DNA of 43,094 bases from an uncultured Eubacteriales bacterium (GCA_902789675.1 CADAPG010000025.1:1-43094), one strand, 5' to 3'. Positions 22,921 through 32,462 are shown, counted from the first letter of the stretch. The notes: generated by a model from the letters alone, not told the origin. Numbers and translations are program-made.

Positions 22921-23700
22921 TTATCTGCCGACCGTCGGATTGGGATAAAGCGGAGACGGGAACTGATACTTCACGCCGTTGATCAGCCAGTAATCGACCT
23001 CTTGCCGTTTGGGAACGTCCGCCGTAATGTAAAAGCTGATCAGCCCGCCCTTCATCCTTTTCTTTGTGGCAAGATTGGTGTATTCGTCTTCGAAGTCAAA
23101 TTCCTTCAGGCTCTTTCCCGACGCGTTGCCCTTATCGGTCAGGAACTGGAAGTGACAGTTGATGCACTTGAGGATATGCCGCTCATGGAAGACGGCACGG
23201 ATCACGGTGGTCCTGGAAACAGTCAGCTCAAGCGTCTTGTCCGTCGTATTTTTTGCAACGCCGTCCACTTCCCAGTGATCGAAGACATAGCCGTCGACGT
23301 TGTTCGGAACACATTTCACCAACGTCTCTCCGAGCAGCTGCTCAGCCATGCCGCCGTTCACGGTACAATCGACGCCGATCGCGTAATCCGAAGTTCCCGG
23401 CACCGTGGTTACGATCTCTTGCGTCACGATCTTCGGCGTCGGCGTCGGCGCGTTCTTAAGCTGTGTAAGCTCCTGCCGCGCGGATTCCGCGTCCGCCTTT
23501 ACCGCGGACAGCTCCTGCTTCACGGTCATGAGATCATTCTGCGCCGCGTTCAGTTTTTCCTGCAGGTCCTTGCGTTCCTGTGTGAGCGACTGTACCAGCT
23601 CCGAAAGCATCTCGTTTTCATTCGAGCTGCATCCCGCGATGCCGAACAGCATCGCCAGCGCAAGAAGCAGCAAAACCGCTTTTGTAAGCCGTTGTTTCAT
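22921..23700 (-). CDS. Coiled-coil lipoprotein with InlB-repeat-like domains
   Basis: A 259-residue lipoprotein: signal peptide with lipobox GIAGC (Cys24), a coiled coil (about 28-82, LTQERKDLQEKLNAAQND and following), a TPTP linker, then a beta-rich part with a divergent InlB B-repeat look (GYVFDHWEVDGVAKNTTDKT; about 115-170), a CINC motif (near 179-182) and a second partial repeat (VDYWLINGVKYQF). Likely a cell-surface protein. RBS GGGGGG-like. It is the third surface or membrane gene of the island. The function is not known. Confidence 0.85.
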   Translation of the reverse strand: MKQRLTKAVLLLLALAMLFGIAGCSSNENEMLSELVQSLTQERKDLQEKLNAAQNDLMTVKQELSAVKADAESARQELTQLKNAPTPTPKIVTQEIVTTVPGTSDYAIGVDCTVNGGMAEQLLGETLVKCVPNNVDGYVFDHWEVDGVAKNTTDKTLELTVSRTTVIRAVFHERHILKCINCHFQFLTDKGNASGKSLKEFDFEDEYTNLATKKRMKGGLISFYITADVPKRQEVDYWLINGVKYQFPSPLYPNPTVGR

Positions 23701-23730
23701 TGTATGCCCCCCTTTTATGATTCTCTTTTA

Positions 23731-23760
23731 ATTATATATAGTTTATCAGACCGTACGCAA
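23731..23760 (-). promoter_or_regulatory. Promoter of the coiled-coil lipoprotein gene
   Basis: Minus-strand -10 TATAAT (23731-23736), 18-bp spacer, -35 TTGCGT (23755-23760). The TGACA-N9-TGTCA site of the neighbouring modules is absent. Confidence 0.6.
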
Positions 23761-23824
23761 AAAAGCAAGACCGATCGCAAAAACTGTGTCCGGCAAGCGG
23801 AAGGGGCGGCGTTCTGCGCGCACG

Positions 23825-23850
23825 AAAAAACCCGTCGACTGCTCGACAGG
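23825..23850 (-). terminator. Terminator of the ribosomal cluster after rplQ
   Basis: Minus-strand stem CCTGTCGA/TCGACGGG (23843-23850 with 23831-23838) followed by TTTTTT. It lies 20 bases after rplQ, and no ecfA/ecfT/truA/rplM genes follow as in many Firmicutes. Confidence 0.85.
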
Positions 23851-23869
23851 CTTTGTGCTGCTGTTTGGA

Positions 23870-24388
23870 TCAGACAAGCTCCAGAACAACCATTTCGGCT
23901 GCGTCGCCGCGGCGCGGTCCGAGCTTGGTGATGCGGGTGTAGCCGCCCTTCTTGCCTTCCTTGGCGCGTGCGTCGTACTTCGGCGCGATCTCACGGAACA
24001 GCTTCTCCACGACGGGATGACGGTTGTCCTTCGTACGCTCTTTGTACTCGCTCTTGGTCTCGACCTTGCCGTCCTTTTCCTTCTTGGGTTCCGGAATGTC
24101 GTAGAGATACGCCATGATCTGACGGCGGGCATGCAGCTTGGAGGGTTTATCCTGCTGCTTTTCTGCCTTGACGATCTGACCCTTCTCGTTGTACGTTTCC
24201 TTCTCGACGGTGTCGCTGTTCTGGTATTCGTTCACTGCAAGGGTGATGATCTTTTCGGCAATGCTGCGAATTTCCTTCGCGCGCGTTTCGGTCGTGATGA
24301 TCTTGCCGTTCCAGAGAAGCGCCGTGGTCTGATTTCTGAGCAATGCAACACGCTGATCAGAGGGTTTCCCCAATTTACGGTTTGCCAT
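23870..24388 (-). CDS. rplQ: 50S ribosomal protein L17, enlarged
   Basis: L17 of 172 residues against about 110-130 in most bacteria. The N-terminal core ([22 protein letters not shown], shown in part as [13 protein letters not shown]) and the C-terminal [18 protein letters not shown] are canonical. The excess lies in the middle, about residues 57-125, in two highly charged stretches rich in Lys, Glu and Asp (around [18 protein letters not shown] and [19 protein letters not shown]). L17 lines the polypeptide exit tunnel rim. It is 12 bases after rpoA and the last gene of the cluster. Confidence 0.96.
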   Translation of the reverse strand: MANRKLGKPSDQRVALLRNQTTALLWNGKIITTETRAKEIRSIAEKIITLAVNEYQNSDTVEKETYNEKGQIVKAEKQQDKPSKLHARRQIMAYLYDIPEPKKEKDGKVETKSEYKERTKDNRHPVVEKLFREIAPKYDARAKEGKKGGYTRITKLGPRRGDAAEMVVLELV

Positions 24389-24400
24389 TGTGCTTCCTCC

Positions 24401-25342
24401 TTAATCTTCGTTCGTGCGCAGGGACAGACCCAACTGCGCCAATTTCTGCTGTACTTCCTCGAGAGATTTCCGTCCGAGATTGCGAACCTTCATCATCTCG
24501 TCCTCATCGCGCTGCACGAGCTCTTCAACCGTGTTGATGCCCGCGCGCTTGAGGCAGTTATAGGAGCGGACCGAGAGGTCGAGATCTTCGATGTTCATCT
24601 CAAGGATCTTTTCCTTCTTCTTGTCGTCCTTCTCCTTCAGGATCTCGACGTCCTGCACATGATCCGTCAGATTGATGAACAGGAGCAGGTGCTCGGTCAG
24701 GATCTTCGCCGCGAGCGAAGCCGCTTCTTCCGGCTGGATGCTGCCGTCGGTCCACAGCTCAAGCGTCAGCTTGTCAAAGTCCGTGATCTGACCGACACGC
24801 GTGTTTTCCACCGTGAAGTTGACCTTCGTGATCGGGGTGAAGATGGAGTCGACCGCGATCTCGCCGATGGGCATATCGGGCCGCTTATTGCGATCGGATA
24901 CAACGTATCCTCTGCCGTGATCCAGCATGATCTCCATATGGAGACGACCGTTCGCGTCGATCGTCGCAAGGTGCAGATCCGGATTGATGATCTCGACTTC
25001 GGCATCCGGAAGGATGTCGCCCGCCTTGACCTCACAGGGGCCGAGCGCGTCGATGACGACCTTCTTCGGCTCTTCGGAATGCAGCTTGCAGATGAGCTGC
25101 TTGAGATTCAGGATGATCTCGGTGACGTCTTCTTTGACGCCTTCGATCGTCGAAAACTCATGCAGAACTCCGTCAATGCGAATGGACGTTGCAGCAACAC
25201 CGGGAAGACTGCTTAACAAAACTCGACGCATCGAGTTTCCCAGGGTGGTACCGAATCCGCGCTCAAGCGGCTCTACGACGAACTTGCCGTAATTCGCGGT
25301 GCTTGCGACGCATTCGAGTCTGGGCTTTTCCATTTCTATCAT
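24401..25342 (-). CDS. rpoA: RNA polymerase alpha subunit
   Basis: A 313-residue alpha subunit. The N-terminal domain (1-230) dimerises and binds beta/beta-prime: [21 protein letters not shown] is its signature loop (shown as [18 protein letters not shown]). A charged linker ([11 protein letters not shown], about 228-240) leads to the C-terminal domain (242-313; [30 protein letters not shown]) that contacts UP elements and activators. Start [11 protein letters not shown] with GGAGGG eight bases upstream. Typical alpha-operon position between rpsD and rplQ. Confidence 0.98.
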   Translation of the reverse strand: MIEMEKPRLECVASTANYGKFVVEPLERGFGTTLGNSMRRVLLSSLPGVAATSIRIDGVLHEFSTIEGVKEDVTEIILNLKQLICKLHSEEPKKVVIDALGPCEVKAGDILPDAEVEIINPDLHLATIDANGRLHMEIMLDHGRGYVVSDRNKRPDMPIGEIAVDSIFTPITKVNFTVENTRVGQITDFDKLTLELWTDGSIQPEEAASLAAKILTEHLLLFINLTDHVQDVEILKEKDDKKKEKILEMNIEDLDLSVRSYNCLKRAGINTVEELVQRDEDEMMKVRNLGRKSLEEVQQKLAQLGLSLRTNED

Positions 25343-25389
25343 GTATGATACCCTCCTTCGGTGATGTCGTTACGGTTCGCCTGCAAGGC

Positions 25390-26016
25390 TTATCTCGAGT
25401 AGAACTCGACGATGTTGTGCTCTTCGATCGTCAGGTCGATATCCTCACGCTTCGGAAGCGCAACGACGCGGCCCTTGAGGTTCTCCGCATCCAGCTCCAG
25501 CCACTGCGGGATCGTGCGCTTTGCGCCTTCCTCACGCAGGGTCTTGAAGAACGGGATCTCGCGGCTCTTTTCACGGATCGTGATCTCGTCGCCGACCTTG
25601 ACCTGATAGGACGCGATGTCGACCTTCTTGCCGTTCACGTAAACGTGACCGTGGGTGACGACCTGACGCGCCATCGGGCGGGATTCACCGAAGTTCAGAC
25701 GGTACGCGACGTTGTCGAGACGACGCTCGATGAGGGACAGCATGTTCTCACCGGTGACGCCCTTCATGTTGGACGCCATGTCGTAGTACTTACGGAACTG
25801 GGATTCGAGGATGCCGTATGCGCGGCGGACCTTCTGCTTCTCACGCAGCTGCAGACCGTACTCGGACTGCTTTCTTCTGCCCTGGCCGTGCATTCCCGGA
25901 GGGGTATGGCGCTTGGTCATCGGGCACTTTTCGGTGTAGCACTTGTCGCCCTTCAGAAACAGCTTGGTGCCTTCTCTGCGGCACTGTCTGCAAACGGAAC
26001 CTGTATATCTTGCCAT
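25390..26016 (-). CDS. rpsD: 30S ribosomal protein S4, zinc-binding form
   Basis: The 208-residue S4, a primary 16S rRNA binding protein. The N-terminus holds four cysteines (CRQC at 9-12, Cys26, Cys31), the zinc form. The S4 RNA-binding domain (about 98-160; [20 protein letters not shown] is its start) and the C-terminal [17 protein letters not shown] segment are complete. It is located within the alpha operon between rpsK and rpoA; many Firmicutes such as B. subtilis keep rpsD elsewhere, so this arrangement is a clostridial trait. Confidence 0.97.
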   Translation of the reverse strand: MARYTGSVCRQCRREGTKLFLKGDKCYTEKCPMTKRHTPPGMHGQGRRKQSEYGLQLREKQKVRRAYGILESQFRKYYDMASNMKGVTGENMLSLIERRLDNVAYRLNFGESRPMARQVVTHGHVYVNGKKVDIASYQVKVGDEITIREKSREIPFFKTLREEGAKRTIPQWLELDAENLKGRVVALPKREDIDLTIEEHNIVEFYSR

Positions 26017-26030
26017 AACTTGATCCTCCC

Positions 26031-26435
26031 TTACACTCTTCTGCGCTTCGGCGGACGGCAGCCGTTATGCGGGATCGGCGTCACGTCCTTGATGGAGACG
26101 ATCTGCAGACCTGCGGACTGGAGTGCGCGAATCGCGGACTCACGGCCGGAGCCGGGGCCCTTAACATAAACTTCAACCGTCTTGAGACCATGCTCCATCG
26201 CTGCGACTGCCGCCGCTTCGGATGCGACCTGCGCGGCAAACGGCGTGGATTTGCGGGACCCGCGGAAGCCGTGGGAACCTGCGCTGGACCACGAAATCGC
26301 GTTGCCCTGCGTGTCGGTGATGGTCACCAGCGTGTTGTTGAAAGAGGAACGGATGTGCGCTGCACCGCGCTCGATGTTTTTCTTTTCGCGACGCTTACGC
26401 GTAACTGCTTTCTTAACCTTAGCTTTACCTGCCAT
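26031..26435 (-). CDS. rpsK: 30S ribosomal protein S11
   Basis: The 134-residue S11 of the 30S platform, near the mRNA exit. Conserved elements are present: [50 protein letters not shown] and the C-terminal [18 protein letters not shown]. Full length. 14 bases after rpsM and 14 before rpsD, the standard alpha-operon order. Confidence 0.98.
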   Translation of the reverse strand: MAGKAKVKKAVTRKRREKKNIERGAAHIRSSFNNTLVTITDTQGNAISWSSAGSHGFRGSRKSTPFAAQVASEAAAVAAMEHGLKTVEVYVKGPGSGRESAIRALQSAGLQIVSIKDVTPIPHNGCRPPKRRRV

Positions 26436-26449
26436 CGTTTAGCTCCTCC

Positions 26450-26818
26450 TTACTTCTTCTTGCCGCCCTGCGTACGTTTCGGACCCTTGCGGGTACGAGC
26501 GTTCTGCTTCGTGGACTGTCCGCGAACGGGCAGGCCCTTGCGGTGACGAACCCCGCGATAGCAGCCGATCTCCACCAGCCGCTTGATGTTCATCGAGGTT
26601 TCGCGTCTCAAATCGCCCTCAACCTTGAGGTTGTGGTCGATATAATCTCTGATCTTGTTGACATCGTTCTCTTCCAGATCGCGGACGCGGGTGTCCGGAT
26701 CGATGCCGGTCTCTGCGAGGATCTTGGAAGCGGTTGTCTGACCGATCCCGTAGATATAGGTCAAGCCGATCTCGACTCGCTTATCTCTCGGAAGGTCTAC
26801 GCCAGCAATACGTGCCAT
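26450..26818 (-). CDS. rpsM: 30S ribosomal protein S13
   Basis: The 122-residue S13 of the 30S head, contacting P-site tRNA and L5 (bridge B1). [20 protein letters not shown] opens it, the H2TH-like [12 protein letters not shown] follows, and the basic tail with [13 protein letters not shown] closes it. Full length. The gap to rpmJ upstream is unusually large for this cluster (103 bases) and carries a long hairpin. Confidence 0.98.
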   Translation of the reverse strand: MARIAGVDLPRDKRVEIGLTYIYGIGQTTASKILAETGIDPDTRVRDLEENDVNKIRDYIDHNLKVEGDLRRETSMNIKRLVEIGCYRGVRHRKGLPVRGQSTKQNARTRKGPKRTQGGKKK

Positions 26819-26867
26819 ATCGTTTCTTTACCTCCGTAAAAATTTAGAAAATTTGGATCTATATAGG

Positions 26868-26904
26868 CTTGCGGGTTGCACCTTCGTGCCAGCCGCCCCG
26901 CAAG
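26868..26904 (-). promoter_or_regulatory. Long hairpin in the rpmJ-rpsM gap
   Basis: Outer arms CTTGCGGG/CCCGCAAG (26868-26875 with 26897-26904), inner arms partly paired (GGTTGCAC with GTGCCAGCC), apical CTTC. It sits 50 bases before rpsM on the minus strand, with no adjacent T tract. It could be a processing site, a ribosomal-protein-binding element (S4 controls the alpha operon in some bacteria) or a weak pause. Function unproven. Confidence 0.5.
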
Positions 26905-26921
26905 TTTATTCCCTGTGGGGA

Positions 26922-27035
26922 TCAGCCCTGCTTTTGCTTGTGCTTCGGATTCTCGCAGATGATCATAACGCGGCCTTTGCGCTTGATGATCTTGCACTTT
27001 TCGCAAATGGGTTTCACAGACGGTCTGACTTTCAT
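26922..27035 (-). CDS. rpmJ: 50S ribosomal protein L36
   Basis: A 37-residue L36: [20 protein letters not shown] at the start and ending in NPKHKQKQG. The zinc ligands Cys11, Cys14, Cys27 and His32 are all present, so this is the zinc (C+) form. Standard position after infA. It is easily missed because of its size. RBS TAAGGAG upstream of ATG 27035. Confidence 0.97.
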   Translation of the reverse strand: MKVRPSVKPICEKCKIIKRKGRVMIICENPKHKQKQG

Positions 27036-27069
27036 AGCTTTTCTCCTTAATAAATCTTTTCCTGACTTC

Positions 27070-27291
27070 TCAGTTCTTTGCGCGCCACGTGATGCGGCCG
27101 CGGGTCAAATCATACATCGAAAGCTCGACGGTAACCTTGTCGCCGGGAAGGATGCGGATGTAGTTCATGCGCAGCTTGCCCGAGATGGTCGCGAGGATCT
27201 TGTGATCGTTCGGAAGCTTGACTTCGAACATTGCGTTCGGATACGCTTCGGTCACGACGCCTTCCACTTCAATGACATCCTGTTTGGACAA
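27070..27291 (-). CDS. infA: Translation initiation factor IF-1
   Basis: The 73-residue IF-1, one S1-type OB fold that blocks the A site of the 30S subunit during initiation. [40 protein letters not shown] and the C-terminal [12 protein letters not shown] are typical. 34 bases before rpmJ and 15 after the KOW gene. Confidence 0.98.
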   Translation of the reverse strand: MSKQDVIEVEGVVTEAYPNAMFEVKLPNDHKILATISGKLRMNYIRILPGDKVTVELSMYDLTRGRITWRAKN

Positions 27292-27306
27292 CGATATCCC
27301 TCCTTT

Positions 27307-27579
27307 TTACTCTGTTCGGTCGTTTTGGAACCCCTGCGCGGCGAGGAACTTTCGGAAATCCGTATTCAAGAGATTGTCCGACAGCTCCATCCGCGTTTCG
27401 GAAGCCTTCAAAAGGTGCCTGCGCTTCTTTTTCTTGGGACGCTCCAGCGTCCGAAGCCGGCCGTCGACGAGAAGCACATAGTCCTCGTCGAGCAACTTCA
27501 GGACCACGAATGCGCGTCCGCGATCCCGTCCTGCGCGTGAGCGTACGATCTCGCCCTCATGAAGCGGTTCGTACGTCAT
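27307..27579 (-). CDS. KOW-domain RNA-binding protein (L14e/L6e/L27e-like)
   Basis: A 90-residue basic protein with a KOW motif at about 8-30 (GEIVRSRAGRDRGRAFVV), a short strand region (VLLVDGRLRTLERPKKKKRRHL) and a helical tail. It resembles the archaeal/eukaryotic L14e-L27e group proteins that occur in Clostridia between map and infA. A ribosome-associated role is likely from context but unproven. Its ATG overlaps the map stop by four bases (27576-27579). Confidence 0.88.
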   Translation of the reverse strand: MTYEPLHEGEIVRSRAGRDRGRAFVVLKLLDEDYVLLVDGRLRTLERPKKKKRRHLLKASETRMELSDNLLNTDFRKFLAAQGFQNDRTE

Positions 27580-28334
27580 ACAAATGCCTCCGAGCAGGTC
27601 AGAAGGATCGGATCGCCGTCGGTGATCGCTACGGAGTTTTCGTAGTGCGCCGAGGGCTTCCCGTCCTGCGAGACCACCGTCCAGCCGTCCTCGAGCTGCC
27701 AGACCTTCGCCGTACCGAGATTGATCATCGGTTCGATGGCGATGGTCATGCCCGCTTCCAGCCGCTGCCGCGATCTCGGCGAGTAGAAGTTCGGAACCTC
27801 CGGGTCCTCGTGGAGCACCCGCCCCACGCCGTGCCCGACCAGCTCGCGGACGACGCCGTAGCCGTGCGATTCCGCGTGTTTCTGGATCGCTTTCGAAATG
27901 TCCGAAATACGATACCCGACACGGCAGAACTTCAGTCCTTCAAAGAAGCATTCCCGCGTGACACGCACGAGATCCTGCGTTGCCGGATCGACATTCCCGA
28001 TGAGGAACGTCCGTGCGGCGTCTCCGACGAATCCGTTCAGCGTGGCGCCGACGTCGCAGCTTACGATGTCGCCGTCTTTCAGCTTCCGCTTTCCGGGGAT
28101 CCCATGAACGACCTCCTCGTTGACCGAGATGCAGACGCTCTTCGGATACCCGTTATAGTGCAGAAACGTCGGATACGCGCCCTGACTGCGGATGAATTCA
28201 TCCGCGATCCGGTCCAGCTCCGCCGTGGTGACGCCGATCCGCACGCTCTGTTCGAGCAGCTTCAGGGTGTCCTCCACGACCTTGCCGGCCGCTTTCATCC
28301 GTTCGATGTCCTGCGCAGATTTGATCGTAATCAT
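27576..28334 (-). CDS. map: Type I methionine aminopeptidase
   Basis: A 252-residue MetAP that removes the initiator Met. The five metal ligands are visible: Asp in VSCDVGA, Asp in VGDAART, His in GHGVGRVLHEDP, Glu in AIEPMINLG and Glu in HYENSVAIT. There is no N-terminal SEC-C zinc extension. It overlaps adk (28331-28334) and the KOW gene by four bases on each side, so translation is coupled. Confidence 0.97.
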   Translation of the reverse strand: MITIKSAQDIERMKAAGKVVEDTLKLLEQSVRIGVTTAELDRIADEFIRSQGAYPTFLHYNGYPKSVCISVNEEVVHGIPGKRKLKDGDIVSCDVGATLNGFVGDAARTFLIGNVDPATQDLVRVTRECFFEGLKFCRVGYRISDISKAIQKHAESHGYGVVRELVGHGVGRVLHEDPEVPNFYSPRSRQRLEAGMTIAIEPMINLGTAKVWQLEDGWTVVSQDGKPSAHYENSVAITDGDPILLTCSEAFV

Positions 28335-28951
28335 GCGCTGAGCCCTTTCAAAATGCTCTCCGTCACCGCATCGACGCTTTGATCGCCGTCCACGGTGATC
28401 AGCTTGCCCGCCGCCTCATAGAAGGCGATCAGGGGGGCCGTTTTTTCCGTATAGACCTTCAGACGGTTCATAACCGTTTCTTCCCGGTCGTCGTCACGCT
28501 GATACAGCGTTGCGCCGCACTTTCTGCAGGTCGGTTCCGCATACATGGATACATGATACGCGGCGCCGCAGCCGGGGCACATTCTGCGCCCGGAGATGCG
28601 TGCGACCAGCCGTTCGCTCGGAACGTCGATGTTGACCGCATGGTCGATCCCGGTGAATTCCGCAAGCGCTTCTGCCTGCACGACCGTTCTCGGGAAACCA
28701 TCCAAAAGGAAGCCGTTCTTACAGTCGTCCCGCGTGATGCGCTCGCGGACCATGTCGATGATGACGCTGTCCGGAACAAGCTCGCCGCGGTCGATGTACG
28801 CCTTTGCCGCCGCACCCAGCGGAGTGGCATTGCGGATCTCCGCGCGGAGCATGTCGCCCGTGGAAAGATGCGCGATCTCGAATCGCTCCGCAATGCGCTC
28901 AGCCTGTGTGCCTTTGCCCGCACCCGGCGGGCCCAAGAAGATCAGTTTCAT
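28331..28951 (-). CDS. adk: Adenylate kinase, zinc LID form
   Basis: A 206-residue long-form adenylate kinase (ATP + AMP to 2 ADP). P-loop GPPGAGKGTQ (7-16), the NMP-binding LSTGDMLRAEI, the DGFPRT motif, and a LID with a four-cysteine zinc site (CPGC ... CRKC, about 129-152) as in other Gram-positives. It lies five bases after secY and overlaps map. Clustered with secY as in most Firmicutes. Confidence 0.98.
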   Translation of the reverse strand: MKLIFLGPPGAGKGTQAERIAERFEIAHLSTGDMLRAEIRNATPLGAAAKAYIDRGELVPDSVIIDMVRERITRDDCKNGFLLDGFPRTVVQAEALAEFTGIDHAVNIDVPSERLVARISGRRMCPGCGAAYHVSMYAEPTCRKCGATLYQRDDDREETVMNRLKVYTEKTAPLIAFYEAAGKLITVDGDQSVDAVTESILKGLSA

Positions 28952-28956
28952 ATCGG

Positions 28957-30333
28957 TTAGTTCAGGAATCCCTTGTAGTGACGCATGAGCATCTGGGATT
29001 CGAGCTGTTCCGTCGTCTCGAGCGCAACGCTGACCATGATCAGAACGGAGGTCGCACCAAACATATTGGTGACGCCCAGCATGTTCAGGATGATCGTCGG
29101 AACGATCGCGATGACTGCGAGGAACAGGGATCCGAACAGCGTGAGGCGGTTCGAGATCTTTCCGAGATACTCGCCCGTCGGCTTGCCGGGACGGATACCC
29201 GGGATGAAACCGCCGTTTTGCTGCAGGTTCTTCGACATCTCAACCGGGTTGAACGTGATCGAGGTGTAGAAGTAACCGAACGCGATGATCAGCAGGAAGT
29301 ATACCAGGTAGTACACGAACGGCGCAAACTGAATACCGCTGTACGTGAGACCCGAGTTCTTCATGACGCTGGTCGCCTGATACATCGAGCCGTCCCAAAC
29401 TTTGGGCGAGGACACCATCCAGCGATACCAGAAGTTCATGAACCCGCTGCCGGTCTTGAAGAACTGCATGATCATCTCGGGGAACTGCATGATCGTCATG
29501 GCGAAGATCAGGGGCAGAACACCGTTTGCGTTTGCCTTCATCGGCAGATGCGTGTTCTGACCGCCGTACATCTTGCGGCCGACGACGCGCTTTGCATACT
29601 GCACCGGGATCTTGCGGACCGCCTTGTCGATATAGACGACGAAAGCGATGAGTGCAAGGATCACGACGATGGTCAGTACAAGTGTGACCCAGGTCATCAC
29701 GCTGCCGGGAGCTGCTGCGATCGCATTGACGCGTTCCTTGATGAAGTCCGGAACACGGGATACGATCGAAGCGAAGATCAGCATGGAAATACCGTTGCCG
29801 ATTCCCTTCTCAGTGATGCGCTCGCCGAGCCACATCAGAAATGCGGTACCTGCCGCTGCGCAGATCGCGATGATCGCGAGCCGCAGAACGAACAATCCGC
29901 CTTCCGTCGAAACGATCTCCACATTGCTGGCGGAGCCGTAGGAGATGACGATACCGATCGACTGCACGACCGCGAGGCCGACGCCCGCATAACGGGTGAT
30001 GCGCTCGATCTTCTGACGACCGTCCTCCTCCTTGCTCATCCGCTCAAGAGCGGGGATCGCAATCGTGAGGAGCTGCAGGATAATGGACGCCGTGATGTAA
30101 GGCGAGATACCCATTGCAAAGATCGTGAACTGCGAGAATGCAGAACCCGACATCAAGCTCATGAAGTCGGACATTGCCGACATCTGCTTGGTTGCTTCCT
30201 GCCAGCCGACCAGGTTCACCCCCGGGATCGGGATCGCGCTGCCGAGACGGTAGACCACGATCAGAAGGATCGTATAGAGGATCTTCTTCCTGAGGTCCTT
30301 GATCTTGAACGCGTTGATGAATGTGCTGAACAT
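28957..30333 (-). CDS. secY: Protein translocase subunit SecY
   Basis: The 458-residue channel of the Sec translocon with ten membrane helices. Landmarks: IPIPGVNL after helix 1, the plug region, the FAMGISPYITASIILQLL stretch of helix 2, VVGRKMYGGQNTHLPMKAN in the cytoplasmic loop, and PGKPTGEYL in the C5 loop that contacts ribosome and SecA. Start shares one base with the rplO stop (TGATG). Full length. Confidence 0.98.
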   Translation of the reverse strand: MFSTFINAFKIKDLRKKILYTILLIVVYRLGSAIPIPGVNLVGWQEATKQMSAMSDFMSLMSGSAFSQFTIFAMGISPYITASIILQLLTIAIPALERMSKEEDGRQKIERITRYAGVGLAVVQSIGIVISYGSASNVEIVSTEGGLFVLRLAIIAICAAAGTAFLMWLGERITEKGIGNGISMLIFASIVSRVPDFIKERVNAIAAAPGSVMTWVTLVLTIVVILALIAFVVYIDKAVRKIPVQYAKRVVGRKMYGGQNTHLPMKANANGVLPLIFAMTIMQFPEMIMQFFKTGSGFMNFWYRWMVSSPKVWDGSMYQATSVMKNSGLTYSGIQFAPFVYYLVYFLLIIAFGYFYTSITFNPVEMSKNLQQNGGFIPGIRPGKPTGEYLGKISNRLTLFGSLFLAVIAIVPTIILNMLGVTNMFGATSVLIMVSVALETTEQLESQMLMRHYKGFLN

Positions 30334-30773
30334 CAGATCACCTCAACGTTTCCGCCTGCGTTCCGGATGGCTTCCTCCGCGGATTTCGAGAACTTCGCAG
30401 CCTTCACGGTGAGCACTTTCGTAAGCTCGCCGTTGCCAAGAACCTTCAGGCCGTCCTTTTCGAGCTTGCCGATGATGCCGAGTTCCTTCAGGAGCTCGCC
30501 GGTAACCTCGGTGCCGTTCTCCAACCCATTCAGGTCGGAAATGTTGATGATGGTGTATTCCTTCGCAAAGTGATTGTAGAAGCCGCGCTTCGGGAGACGG
30601 CGCGCCAGAGGCATCTGACCGCCCTCAAATCCGTTCTTCTTTGCGCCGCTGCGGGCCTTCTGGCCCTTGTTGCCCTTTGCGGAGGTCTTGCCGATACCGG
30701 AACCCGTGCCGCGGCCGACTCTCTTGGAGTAGTGCTTGGCGCCTTCTGCCGGTCTCAATTCATGGATCTTCAT
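30333..30773 (-). CDS. rplO: 50S ribosomal protein L15
   Basis: The 146-residue L15, a late 50S assembly protein: [20 protein letters not shown], then [21 protein letters not shown] (shown as [15 protein letters not shown]) and the C-terminal [20 protein letters not shown]. Full length. Coupled to secY by the one-base stop/start overlap. Confidence 0.98.
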   Translation of the reverse strand: MKIHELRPAEGAKHYSKRVGRGTGSGIGKTSAKGNKGQKARSGAKKNGFEGGQMPLARRLPKRGFYNHFAKEYTIINISDLNGLENGTEVTGELLKELGIIGKLEKDGLKVLGNGELTKVLTVKAAKFSKSAEEAIRNAGGNVEVI

Positions 30774-30788
30774 ACGTTGACCCTCCTC

Positions 30789-30971
30789 TTATGCTTCTTC
30801 GACTTCTTCGACCTTGACAAGGTGCTTTACCTTGAAGATCTGACCGCGGACGCAGGCATTGTCCGGCTTCACGACGCTCTGATTGAGCTTCTTGAGACCG
30901 AGCGCCTTGACCGTGTCCTGCTGATCGCGCAGGCTGGAAATCGGGCTCTTGACCAAAGTAACTTTCAACAT
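30789..30971 (-). CDS. rpmD: 50S ribosomal protein L30
   Basis: The 60-residue L30: [20 protein letters not shown], then [11 protein letters not shown] and [13 protein letters not shown]. Typical short bacterial form. Standard place between rpsE and rplO. Confidence 0.97.
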   Translation of the reverse strand: MLKVTLVKSPISSLRDQQDTVKALGLKKLNQSVVKPDNACVRGQIFKVKHLVKVEEVEEA

Positions 30972-30984
30972 TGCTTTGTCCTCC

Positions 30985-31500
30985 TCAGTTCAGGATCTCG
31001 TCCACGGTCTTGCCGCGGAGCGCAGCGATCTGTTCTGCGGTACGGAGCTGAGCAAGTCCGTTGAGCGTCGCCTTGACGCAGTTCGACGGGTTGTTGGAGC
31101 CATAGGACTTCGTGCGGATGTCACGGATGCCTGCAGCCTCGAGGACTGCACGCGCGGGACCGCCCGCGATAACGCCGGTACCTTCTTCTGCGGGGAGCAG
31201 ACGAACGTGGCCCTTGCCGTACTTGCCTTCCACCTGATGCGGGATCGTCGTGCCGACGACCGGAACCTCGATCATGTGGCGCTTTGCGTCTTCAATGCCC
31301 TTGCGGACCGCCTCGGGGATTTCAACTGCCTTGCCGAGACCAACGCCGACCTTGCCGTTCTCGTTGCCGACAACCATCAGCGCCGTGAAGCGGAAGTTCT
31401 TACCGCCCTTGACGACCTTTGCAACGCGGTTGATCGCTACGAGTCTTTCCTTGAATTCGGGAACTTCCTTCTCGAATTTTCTTTCTCTGTCGTTTCTCAT
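30985..31500 (-). CDS. rpsE: 30S ribosomal protein S5
   Basis: A 171-residue S5, which shapes the mRNA entry channel and decoding fidelity. Start taken at [13 protein letters not shown] (ATG 31500) with GGGAGGAAACGAA upstream; the frame is open to 31560 inside rplR. Contains the double-stranded RNA-binding domain ([21 protein letters not shown], shown as [15 protein letters not shown]) and the C-terminal [19 protein letters not shown]. Full length. Confidence 0.98.
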   Translation of the reverse strand: MRNDRERKFEKEVPEFKERLVAINRVAKVVKGGKNFRFTALMVVGNENGKVGVGLGKAVEIPEAVRKGIEDAKRHMIEVPVVGTTIPHQVEGKYGKGHVRLLPAEEGTGVIAGGPARAVLEAAGIRDIRTKSYGSNNPSNCVKATLNGLAQLRTAEQIAALRGKTVDEILN

Positions 31501-31513
31501 TTCGTTTCCTCCC

Positions 31514-31882
31514 TCAGAAGTCCAGGCCGGCTTCTCTCGCGCCCTCGGCCAGAGCCGCAACGCGACCGGTGTACAGATAACCGCCGCGGTCGAAAACGAC
31601 CTTCTTCACGCCCTTTTCGAGCGCGCGCTCTCCGACGAGCTTTCCGACGAGCTTCGCAGCTTCCTTCTTGTCCTTGCCTTCGAGCTGACCTTTGATCTCT
31701 GCATCCAGAGTAGAAGCAGCAACCAGAGTGTTACCGTCGACGTCATTGATGATCTGCGCATAGATGTGGTTCGTGCTGCGATAGACGTTGAGACGCGGAC
31801 GCTCGCACGTGCCGTTCAGATTCCTGCGCTGACGATGATGACGCGCCTTGCGAACAGAATTCTTATCGATCTTAGAAAACAT
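31514..31882 (-). CDS. rplR: 50S ribosomal protein L18
   Basis: The 122-residue L18 that binds 5S rRNA with L5: [40 protein letters not shown] and the C-terminal [20 protein letters not shown] (followed by AREAGLDF). Full length. Confidence 0.98.
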   Translation of the reverse strand: MFSKIDKNSVRKARHHRQRRNLNGTCERPRLNVYRSTNHIYAQIINDVDGNTLVAASTLDAEIKGQLEGKDKKEAAKLVGKLVGERALEKGVKKVVFDRGGYLYTGRVAALAEGAREAGLDF

Positions 31883-31903
31883 TCTACGTTACTCCTTTCT
31901 ACC

Positions 31904-32443
31904 TTACTTGCCGGTCTTGCCTTCCTTGCGGCGGACGAATTCGCCTTCGTAACGGATGCCCTTGCCCTTGTAGGGTTCCGGCTCACGCGTCTTGCGAATG
32001 TCTGCTGCGATCTGGCCGACCTTCTGCTTGTCGATGCCCTTCACCGTGATCTTGGTGGGTGCGGGCGTTTCAAATTCGATACCGTCCATCTTCTGGAATC
32101 TGACCGGATGGCTGTAACCGACGTTCAGAACGAGGTCCTTGCCGTCCATCTGCGCTCTGTAACCGGTACCGACGATCTCGAGCTTCTTTTCAAAGCCGGT
32201 CGAAACGCCGACGACCATGTTGTTGATGAGCGAGCGGGTCAGTCCGTGCAGTGCGCGGTGCTGCTTGTCGTCGCTGGGACGCTTAACGGTGAGAACACCG
32301 TTTTCCTGCTCCAGGATCATCTCGGGCGAAACACGCTGCGTGAGCTCGCCCTTGGGGCCTTTCACGGTCACGACATTGTGTTCGTCAACCGTGATTGTCA
32401 CTCCGGACACGATGTGTACCGGAAGTTTTCCGATTCGAGACAT
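31904..32443 (-). CDS. rplF: 50S ribosomal protein L6
   Basis: The 179-residue L6 near the sarcin-ricin loop: [20 protein letters not shown], the [16 protein letters not shown] motif of repeat 1, and the C-terminal [20 protein letters not shown] of repeat 2. Full length. Confidence 0.98.
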   Translation of the reverse strand: MSRIGKLPVHIVSGVTITVDEHNVVTVKGPKGELTQRVSPEMILEQENGVLTVKRPSDDKQHRALHGLTRSLINNMVVGVSTGFEKKLEIVGTGYRAQMDGKDLVLNVGYSHPVRFQKMDGIEFETPAPTKITVKGIDKQKVGQIAADIRKTREPEPYKGKGIRYEGEFVRRKEGKTGK

Positions 32444-32462
32444 TGTTTTTCCTCCTGTTGTA

